Assembly (NCBI GenBank): GCA_019136395.1
Contig: JAGVUH010000498.1
Location: forward strand, 1 to 13,583
Direction of reading: 5' to 3'
Origin: Gammaproteobacteria bacterium
Lineage (GTDB): Bacteria > Pseudomonadota > Gammaproteobacteria > Chromatiales > Chromatiaceae
Length of the DNA stretch: 13,583 nt
Shown piece by piece: positions 7,652 through 13,583 of this stretch. Made by a program: the position numbers and the translations under genes. Below the pieces are notes generated by a model. That model ran no database searches. It was not told the DNA's origin and worked only from the letters and a program-made list of their open reading frames with translations. Position 1 is the stretch's first letter; every line of letters starts with the position of its first letter.

Positions 7652-9829
7652 ATGCCCTATCTGCCCAGCCCCTGGCGGTCTGACTTCAGCGCCATGCCTG
7701 CCGCCGAGCGGCGGGTGGCGCACTATGCCCTGCGCTTGTCGCGGGCGATGACAAGCGAAATTCCCCTGGACAGTCGCTCAGAGGGGAATGGTTTCATCAC
7801 GAAATTGCTGCTGCCCCTGTTCGATCAGGATGGCATGACGCGATGTCTGGCTGCGGATGGGGACACCGCGGAGCAACCAGCCGCGGATGACGAGCTGGAT
7901 ATGGCGATCTGGGAGCAACGCGAAGAGGAGAGGCGCGACCGGCTCATCCTGGACCGGGCGCGTCAGATGTCGCGACGGGACTTGGCCCGGCTCGCGATGC
8001 AGGACGGCCGGGAGCCGGTCAACCCGGCACTGCGGGTGGTGGGTCAGGCGCTGCAGCTGACGGGGCTGGAAATCCAGCTCCTGGACTTTCTGGAGCGGTG
8101 CCTCATGTCTGGCAGCAGCTTCCTCGCTCTGCTGCGTCAATTCACGCAAGCCAACGCTCGTGTCAACTGCCGGCGGCTGGCAAAGATGCTGAATGCGGAC
8201 GTGGCGGCGGTGCGCGCGGCCCTGGCGCCGCAGGCCCTCCTGCGCAGCCTGGGCCTGGTGAAATTCAGCGATGACGCGGACCTGGAGGATTTCATCCAGC
8301 CCAGCGATCTGCTGCGCAGTTTGCTGGAGGAGGGGGCCGTGAAGGAGCGTGATGATCTGCTGGCCCGGTTCATTGAACCGGTTCCGGCGGCGGCCTGGGC
8401 GGTGCGTGACTTCCCCCACCTGGACCGGGCCTGCGCGCATGTGGGCACGGTCCTGCGCCAGGGCGCACTGGCGGGGGAGGCGGGGGTCAACGCGCTGTTC
8501 TATGGGCCGTCGGGGACGGGGAAAACGGAGCTGGCCCGCGCGCTGGCGGCGCAGCAATCGCTGCGTGCCTATCAGGTGCGGGCGGCGACGGATGAAGGCT
8601 ATGGTCTGACGGCCGGGGCCCGGCTGTCGGCTTATCTCCTGGCCCAGCGGCTGTTGTCCCGCCAGCGGGACACGGTGCTGATCTTCGACGGGGTGGAGGA
8701 TGTTGTTCTGAATCTCGACAACCTCGTCTTGGAGCTGCACGGCCAGCAGGCGGGCATGCAAAATAGCTGGCTGAACCGGCTGCTGGAGGAGAATCCGGTG
8801 CCGGCGATCTGGATCACGAACCACATCGAGGGCTTGGCTCCGGCCTTTTTGCAGCGCTTCCTGCTGCCGGTGGCGTTTGATACACCGCGGCATGCGGTGC
8901 GGCGGCAGATGGCCGAGCGCCATCTGGGCGCGGCGGGCATCCCGCCGGCGCTGCTGGACGAACTGGCGGCGGACCCCGCCCTGACGCCGGCGCTGCTGGG
9001 CGCCGCGGGGCGGTTGGTGCGGTTGCGTCCGGACACGGCGCCGGCGGAGGTGGTGCGCGAGGGGGTGAAGGCCCTGCGCGCCCTGGTGCATGGGGGCGCC
9101 ACCGCACCCCGGCAGCGGCAGCGGGCGATCGGGTTCAATGTGGAGTTCCTCAACCTGGGCGGGGATATCACTCCCAGCGCCATCGTCCGCGCACTGGACC
9201 GGCGCGGGCGGGGCAGTCTGTGCTTCTACGGTCCGCCGGGGACCGGCAAGACGGCGTTCGCGGAGGTCCTGGCGGAGGCGCTGGATCGCGAACTGGATGC
9301 GCGGCTGGGTTCGGAGCTGGTCTCGTGTTGGGTCGGCGAGACGGAGAAGAATCTGGCGAAGCTGTTTCGTGAGATCGATCCCCAGCGCACGGTGTTGCTG
9401 CTGGACGAGGTCGACAGTTTTCTCATGGACCGGAGTCAGGCGCGCAACAGCTGGGAGCGCACGCAGGTCAACGAGTTGCTGCAGCAGATGGAACGGTTCC
9501 CGGGGATCTTCGTCGCTGCGACGAATCTGATGAGCGGTCTCGATGCGGCGGCCTTGCGGCGGTTTGACTTCAAGCTGAATTTCCGGGCGTTGAATCCGGT
9601 GCAGCGCCGGAAGCTGTTCGCGCGCGAGGTGTTGGGGGATCAGGAGGCGGCGCTGCCGGCGGAGGTCGAGCGGCATCTGGGGACGTTGGATCTGCTGACG
9701 CCCGGGGATTTCGCGAATGTCTGCCGGCAACGGGAGTTGCTGGACGAGACGCTCACGCCGCAGCAATTCCTGCGGCGGCTGATGCAGGAGTGTCGTCTCA
9801 AGCAGAAGGGAGGCGCGCTGGTGGCCTGA
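7652..9829 (+). CDS. Double-AAA+ ATPase, paralogue 2 (D1 Walker B degenerate)
   Basis: A 725-aa protein. ATG 7652 has AGGAG 7 nt upstream and aligns with the start of paralogue 1, so the longer frame from 7526 is rejected. Same architecture: helical N-domain (~1-260), then two AAA+ modules. D1: Walker A GPSGTGKT 285-292, but Walker B reads Asp346-Gly347-Val-Glu-Asp, so the usual catalytic Glu is Gly. The paired arginines of paralogue 1 are Gln401-Arg402, and LDPA has become LAPA just before them. D2 is intact: GPPGTGKT 527-534, pore loop Trp560-Val-Gly-Glu, Asp585-Glu586, sensor-1 Asn625, Arg636-Arg637. D1 probably binds nucleotide but hydrolyses it poorly, while D2 should be active. This pattern fits a specialised partner subunit of paralogue 1. 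Long tracts are nearly identical to paralogue 1, especially the D1-D2 linker and the end of D2. The gene has its own leader (7417-7651) with a boxA-like element. Confidence 0.85.
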   Translation: MPYLPSPWRSDFSAMPAAERRVAHYALRLSRAMTSEIPLDSRSEGNGFITKLLLPLFDQDGMTRCLAADGDTAEQPAADDELDMAIWEQREEERRDRLILDRARQMSRRDLARLAMQDGREPVNPALRVVGQALQLTGLEIQLLDFLERCLMSGSSFLALLRQFTQANARVNCRRLAKMLNADVAAVRAALAPQALLRSLGLVKFSDDADLEDFIQPSDLLRSLLEEGAVKERDDLLARFIEPVPAAAWAVRDFPHLDRACAHVGTVLRQGALAGEAGVNALFYGPSGTGKTELARALAAQQSLRAYQVRAATDEGYGLTAGARLSAYLLAQRLLSRQRDTVLIFDGVEDVVLNLDNLVLELHGQQAGMQNSWLNRLLEENPVPAIWITNHIEGLAPAFLQRFLLPVAFDTPRHAVRRQMAERHLGAAGIPPALLDELAADPALTPALLGAAGRLVRLRPDTAPAEVVREGVKALRALVHGGATAPRQRQRAIGFNVEFLNLGGDITPSAIVRALDRRGRGSLCFYGPPGTGKTAFAEVLAEALDRELDARLGSELVSCWVGETEKNLAKLFREIDPQRTVLLLDEVDSFLMDRSQARNSWERTQVNELLQQMERFPGIFVAATNLMSGLDAAALRRFDFKLNFRALNPVQRRKLFAREVLGDQEAALPAEVERHLGTLDLLTPGDFANVCRQRELLDETLTPQQFLRRLMQECRLKQKGGALVA

Positions 9830-9856
9830 GCGCGAAAACGCGGGGACTTGGCGGGG

Positions 9857-9885
9857 GGTGGCGCACAGGGAGGGTGCGCCTCACC
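9857..9885 (+). terminator. Hairpin downstream of the second AAA+ gene
   Basis: GGCGCAC (9860-9866) pairs perfectly with GTGCGCC (9874-9880) around a 7-nt loop. After a 2-nt bulge (TC) the stem continues with GGT 9857-9859 and ACC 9883-9885, and further G-C pairs are possible. It begins 27 nt past the stop codon. No T-run follows; a CCCGGG/CCCGG pair just downstream (9885-9901) offers a second small stem. Likely marks the end of the AAA+ transcript. The remaining sequence to 10050 holds nothing I can name. Confidence 0.45.
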
Positions 9886-10050
9886 CCGGGGAAATTCCCG
9901 GCGCTTCAGGGCACCGAGGGACAAGACTGCTCGTGTGCGCTGGCGTTGCTTGCCCAGGCACAGGCGTGGCGATGAAGGGTCAGGTGAGTGCGGATTTAGT
10001 TTGGTTTGTTTGGGGTTCTCAACAGCACCGGTTCGAAATCCTCCCGATCA

Positions 10051-10634
10051 TCAAATGGATTGTTCATTCGCCAACGCGGCCAAAAAGGCACCTGCTGCCT
10101 CCCCATAATCCGCCGTATTGTGCAGTTGATGCCCACCACGGGGCAGGACCACCAGCCGCGTCGCGCTCGCGGCGTCCCGGGCTAGCCGGTAGTCGAGCAC
10201 TGCGTCATCCGCCGCGAGAATGAGCAAGCCCGGCAGGTCCGCCCGCAACGCCACCTGCTCCTCCGCCACATACCCCCGCAATCCGCGGTGGTCCAGGTGA
10301 AGGTTCCGCCCGTGTCAAAACGGGTCTGGATGCCGAGGTAGCGCCGCAGGGACTGGGAGGGTTGGATCGCGGGGTTCATGGCGATCCACGGCCGGCCGAG
10401 TTCCTGGCCCAACCGACGCGCCCAGAAACCTCCCAGACTGGTCCCCATCAACGCCAGCGGCACGGTGGGTTCCAGGCCCAGCCGAGCAAAGGCCGCCCGA
10501 TAGCCAGCCGGCCGGTAGTCGCCATAGGTGGCGATCAGGGCCACGTCATACCCCAGTTCACGGAGCAGGTCCGTCTTGGGACTGGGTCCCTGAGGACCGC
10601 TGGCGAAACCATGGAAATACATGACGGTCATCAT
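10051..10634 (-). pseudogene. YqiA-type alpha/beta-hydrolase (esterase), frameshifted
   Basis: The start at 10634 is supported by AGGAG 8 nt upstream. The first 118 codons give a clear YqiA/UPF0227 esterase N-terminus: YFHGF oxyanion region at residues 6-10 and nucleophile Ser66 in GTSLGG, with NPAIQP later. At about base 10281 the frame breaks. From there the minus-strand frame one base over carries the rest of the family: LRGYVAEEQ, the acid-residue region AADDAVLDY, the catalytic His region GGHQLHN, and a stop at 10051. Against E. coli YqiA recalled from memory, the segment across the break aligns without gaps (40 residues on each side between comparable landmarks) if one base is restored. 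So a single-base deletion explains it. It is either a recent pseudogene or a sequencing/assembly error. If functional, it would hydrolyse short-chain esters in the cytoplasm. The original frame runs on to a stop at 10182. Confidence 0.8.
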
Positions 10635-12309
10635 TGGAATGGCTCCTGAGGAACGGGGGCCAGGCATGGCCCCTAAGATTGGCAGAGGGTAGCATCCCCC
10701 GGAATCAGGGGGCGTGCGGGTGGTGGCGGGTTGACCCGCCGGTGCCGGGATCGCCCCTCAAGCCCTGCCAACACGGGATCGTTGTTGGCTGTCATGATGG
10801 TTCTCGCGGTGAGGACGGGCGCAGCTTGACGGTCGCTGACCGCTACCTCGGCCAAAGCCGCGCTTCACGGTCTGAAGATGGCCTCCCCGCACCGCAGATT
10901 GCGTACTTCCAACAGCCCGATGGTGATCACGCCCACAATAACGGCGGACGACACCCGGCGGGTGTGGCCCGACGCTGGCAGCCGGGTCTTCAGATGGCCG
11001 TGGCAGGCATCGGGGGCGAGGACATTGACCAGCAAGCAAGCCTGGGGATAGGGCGTCGTCTTGCTGCCGTAGGGGCAGATAGAGGAAGACGCTGATCACG
11101 ATCTGCTGTTCGTTAGGTCAATGCGGATGGCGCAGACGGCGCAGAGTTGATCGTTGTGGTGGTCCAGGATGAAACTGGCAGGAGCCCCTGCCTCCCAGGA
11201 GGGTGGGATCGTCCTCACGTTCCAGCCAAGTAAGTTCACCTTACGACCACACTGAGCTGACCCCCCCTTTCGGACGGACCTGCATAACCTCACCCTCAAG
11301 GCTCAGCACACTTACTACCGCAGCGACTAGCTGATTTGAGCGACGCCCGGTAAGACCCGTTGCGCCTGCTGGCCCCGGTCGATCAGGTCCTGGCCCTGGT
11401 TGGTGCCCCGGTCTCCGGCGCGCCCATCCTGACCATGCTCCGCCATCCCCGCTTCACGGGCAGCTGGAGCGAGGTGAATGCCGAGGCCGAGTGCCACCAC
11501 TGCCACCTGAGGGCCGGCCGCGGTGCCTTGCATGCCAGCCGCAAGTGCAATGGTGCCAGCGCCGCCTCTTTCCGCGACGGCCGCCTGGTCCAGGCTGTCT
11601 CCCAGGGTGTGGCACGGTGGGCGAGGAACATCACCTTTCTGCCCGCTGCTCCCAAGTCCAGCCCGACAGGAAAACCCCAGTCGTGCCACGATGAAGATCC
11701 TGGCAGTGCCGCGACAGAGCATCTCACGCTTCAAGGCTGATAACCGCCCCCTTTTCCGGGTTACCTGTATCAGCCCCACGGCACTAGGTGGACAGGGGCC
11801 GCCGCCAGTGGCCCATCAGACATCATGGCCATAACCCCGAGCATGCCCGGGCTTGGCACCGTTTCGGGGCAACGGCCAATACGCGTCGCCAAGGGCACTG
11901 ACTGAGGTCTGGACGTCTACCGTCTCGACGCTGAGTTGGTTTCGTAGTCGCGGCCAGCAGGCATGTGGCGCGCTAAGGCCATCATGCCCGACACCTCCCA
12001 CCAACTCCGGGTGTATCCCTGTCAATAGGCCGCTCGTCCGGTGAGGGTTACCCTGCGCTTCAGCATCATGCGCAACCCGTGCTGGCGATCCCGGCTGCGG
12101 AGATGAGGTAGAAAGAAAGACTACTCTCACGATAAGGCATGTGGCGAGCCGCGAACCACCCGAACGGGGGTGGCGGCAAGCGACTCATTTGGTCGCCAAG
12201 ACCAGGATAATGACCCCTGCGCCTGCAACCGCAGGATTTAACCCTCGGTTACCAGAAACGCAAGGCTGACGCAGCTGGCGGCACCTGCGACCTGATCACG
12301 GGAGGAGTG
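10635..12309. other. ~1.7-kb stretch with no defensible gene
   Basis: I see no frame with a good ribosome binding site and a recognisable product. Short open frames exist on both strands. The most coding-like is plus 11360-11740 (TTG start, mostly C/G third positions until ~11650), but it has no visible ribosome binding site and no family I recognise. Hairpins include GGCGGG-TTGA-CCCGCC at 10725-10740 and CCCCC/GGGGG near 10697-10711. Base composition is lower in GC than the flanking genes in places. The region may hold decayed genes, a structured RNA, or an unrecognised small gene. No tRNA, CRISPR or complete insertion sequence was seen. Confidence 0.5.
12148..12177 (+). other. Bulged hairpin upstream of the ADP-ribosylglycohydrolase
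   Basis: CCACCC (12156-12161) pairs with GGGTGG (12168-12173) around a 6-nt loop. After a 4-nt one-sided bulge (CGAA), GCCG (12148-12151) pairs with CGGC (12174-12177). Two further small stems follow: TGGTC/GACCA around 12195-12209, and CTGCG/CGCAG around 12219-12236. The cluster lies 70-160 nt before the start codon at 12310. It could be a leader RNA or simply GC-rich self-complementarity. Confidence 0.3.
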
Positions 12310-13257
12310 ATGACAACTGAAATGTCGAGCGACCCGTTGTCGCGGGCACGGGGCTGCCTGCTGGGCCAGTTAGCCGGGGATGCCTTGGGCAGCCTGGTCG
12401 AGTTCCAGACCCCGGAACAGATCCGCCACGCCTACCCGGACGGCGTGCGGGAACTGGCCGCCGGGGGGACCTGGAACACCCTGGCCGGCCAGCCCACTGA
12501 TGATTCCGAGATGGCCCTGATGCTGGCGCGGATGCTGATCAAGCGGGGGGCCTTCGACGCGACGGCGGCCCGCGCCGCCTACCGAGACTGGTTTGACTCC
12601 TGGCCCTTCGATTGCGGCATGACCGTGGCCGACGGCTTGAGCGGGACACCCAACGCGACGAGCCAGGCCAATGGTGCCCTGATGCGCATCAGCCCGTTGG
12701 GGATCTTCGGTGCCCGCTACCCCTTGGTGCAGGTGGCGGACTGGGCACGCCAGGATGCGGCCCTCACCCATCCCCATCCCGTGTGCCGGGAGGCAAACGC
12801 CCTCTACGCCCAGGCGATTGCCTATGCGATTGGGACGGGCGCCGCTGCCCCAGCCGTCTACGCGGCGATCCTTGCCTGGGCACGGGATGGGGATGTGGCG
12901 ACCAGCCTCCTGGCGGCGACCGAGGCGGCGGCGGACGGTCCCCCCGCCAGTTACGTCCATCAGCAAGGCTGGGTATTGATCGCCTGGCGCAACGCTCTCT
13001 GGCAATTACTCCAGGCGCCCACTCTGGAAGCTGGGGTCGTCGATACGGTCATGCGCGGTGGTGACACCGACACCAACGCCGCCATTGCGGGTGCCTTGCT
13101 GGGGGCCGTCCATGGTGAGGAAGCCATACCCAGCCAATGGACCCGTTGCGTGCTCGATTGTCGCCCGCAGGAAGGCCAGCCCGGCGTGCACCAACCACGC
13201 CCCCCGGTGTTCTGGCCGGTGGATGCCTTGGAAGTGGCAGCGGCGCTGCTGGGCTAA
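12310..13257 (+). CDS. ADP-ribosylglycohydrolase (DraG/ARH family)
   Basis: A 315-aa protein, the usual size for the family. It removes ADP-ribose from modified macromolecules using a binuclear Mg or Mn centre. Motifs are all present and in order: GDALG at residues 23-27; the metal-binding TDDSEMAL at 63-70; NGALMRISPLG at 121-131; THPHP further on; and the second metal motif GGDTDTNAA from 250 (Asp252, Asp254). There is no signal peptide, so it is cytosolic. The start is ATG 12310, 4 nt after GGAGG (12301-12305), which is a tight but usable spacing. The GTG at 12307 would leave only one base and is rejected; an ATG at 12325-region Met5 is also possible. No ADP-ribosyltransferase, macrodomain or nitrogenase-related gene is in the window, so the substrate (protein, nucleic acid or small molecule) cannot be inferred. 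It stands alone, separated from its left neighbour by ~1.7 kb. Confidence 0.9.
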   Translation: MTTEMSSDPLSRARGCLLGQLAGDALGSLVEFQTPEQIRHAYPDGVRELAAGGTWNTLAGQPTDDSEMALMLARMLIKRGAFDATAARAAYRDWFDSWPFDCGMTVADGLSGTPNATSQANGALMRISPLGIFGARYPLVQVADWARQDAALTHPHPVCREANALYAQAIAYAIGTGAAAPAVYAAILAWARDGDVATSLLAATEAAADGPPASYVHQQGWVLIAWRNALWQLLQAPTLEAGVVDTVMRGGDTDTNAAIAGALLGAVHGEEAIPSQWTRCVLDCRPQEGQPGVHQPRPPVFWPVDALEVAAALLG

Positions 13258-13583
13258 ACAACCGCAATCCAGTCACTCAACCACCTTATGAAGGGGGGGA
13301 CTCTTGACGATGGCTTGCCCCCGGTGCGGCTGATAAACAAGGGGCACTCACCCCCGCCAGCGACGCGGTAACCGATAGGGGCAGTCAAGAAATCCGTTTG
13401 ATTTTCCGGTCTTGCCAGGTGTGATTAATCATCTGGAATGTAATTGACTTGACACTAATGCTTAAAATCTAGTGCCTGACCGAAAACCCATTAAATTCGC
13501 CAAAACCACCCCGCCCGGCCGGCGTCAGCGGGTCATCCGGGCTCATTCCGTGGTGAATTGAATGCGGCGCGCCGAGCTAATTG
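13258..13583. other. AT-richer intergenic region with a 10-bp palindrome
   Basis: After the hydrolase stop, possible stems G5/C5 (13293-13322) and TGCCCC/GGGGCA (13316-13346) compete with each other and may form a terminator. From ~13390 to 13500 GC drops well below the rest of the window. This part contains the perfect palindrome TGATTAATCA (13422-13431) and a CACTA/TAGTG dyad around 13452-13473. It looks like a control region for a gene beyond the right edge, but no sigma-70 promoter with acceptable spacing is evident on either strand. Confidence 0.4.

Noticed and set aside
7778..9766. 662-aa open frame on the minus strand
   Set aside because: It lies wholly antisense to the second AAA+ gene. 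In such GC-rich DNA the antisense frame lacks stops by composition; the protein is a low-complexity Arg/Gln/Pro-rich string with no domain.
10029..10041. GGTTCGAAATCC resembling a tRNA T-arm
   Set aside because: Flanking bases do not form the T stem, and no acceptor, D or anticodon arm can be built around it.
11253..11270. TGAGCTGACCCCCCC resembling an IS3-family terminal repeat
   Set aside because: No matching inverted end and no transposase frame beside it; a chance match or an unrecognisable relic.
11327..11779. 150-aa minus-strand open frame, and the overlapping plus-strand frame 11360-11740
   Set aside because: Neither has a ribosome binding site or recognisable family; kept only as part of the gene-poor region note.
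12307..12309. GTG start for the ADP-ribosylglycohydrolase
   Set aside because: Only one base would separate it from GGAGG; the ATG at 12310 is better placed.
13398..13470. Sigma-70 promoter built from TTGACA or TTGATT with TAAAAT
   Set aside because: The closest -35 and -10 candidates are 8 to 13 bp apart, too short for a working sigma-70 promoter.
1..13583. CRISPR arrays, rRNA and tRNA genes
   Set aside because: No direct repeats with regular unique spacers and no RNA gene signature; the only regular repeats are coding (WD40 units and cysteine-rich units).

Overview
The window reads as a high-GC gammaproteobacterial chromosome segment, most likely from a purple sulfur bacterium (Chromatiaceae or a close relative). 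The reasons are the strongly G/C-ending codons, a STAND/WD40 protein of the kind those genomes carry in numbers, a YqiA-type esterase remnant, and a boxA-like element of the gammaproteobacterial rrn type. The taxonomic guess is inference; no rRNA or other marker gene is present.

Layout. (1) 1-3255, plus strand: the 3' part of a very large STAND (NACHT-like NTPase) protein whose ATPase lies off the left edge. The visible part is the end of the signalling module plus a 16-repeat WD40 array built on an unusual blade sequence, and the array has much lower GC than its flanks. (2) 3501-3845, plus: a small exported, possibly lipidated, cysteine-rich protein made of three 29-residue repeats. A 10-bp perfect hairpin separates it from (3) 3906-4628, minus: a DUF4359-like exported protein. 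(4) 4842-9829, plus: two paralogous double-AAA+ ATPases (711 and 725 aa) flanking a 138-aa conserved-looking orphan. The first ATPase and the orphan are 22 nt apart. The second ATPase has its own 235-nt leader with hairpins and an 11-of-12 match to rrn boxA. (5) 10051-10634, minus: a YqiA-like alpha/beta hydrolase broken by an apparent one-base deletion. (6) 10635-12309: about 1.7 kb with no gene I can defend. (7) 12310-13257, plus: an intact ADP-ribosylglycohydrolase (DraG/ARH family). (8) 13258-13583: AT-richer intergenic DNA with a 10-bp palindrome.

How the genes may work together. The most distinctive unit is AAA+ 1 / 138-aa protein / AAA+ 2. All four ATPase modules keep a Walker A, and both second modules keep the aromatic pore-loop signature of protein-threading machines. 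The first module of AAA+ 2 has lost the Walker B glutamate (Asp-Gly instead of Asp-Glu) and one of the paired arginines, while its paralogue keeps them. That asymmetry suggests a two-subunit hetero-ring in which one D1 ring position is structural, comparable in logic to Pex1/Pex6, with the 138-aa protein as adaptor. I know of no described bacterial system with this arrangement, so it is the best candidate here for something new. The neighbouring STAND-WD40 protein and ADP-ribosylglycohydrolase would fit a defence or stress accessory region, but nothing in the sequence ties them functionally to the AAA+ unit.
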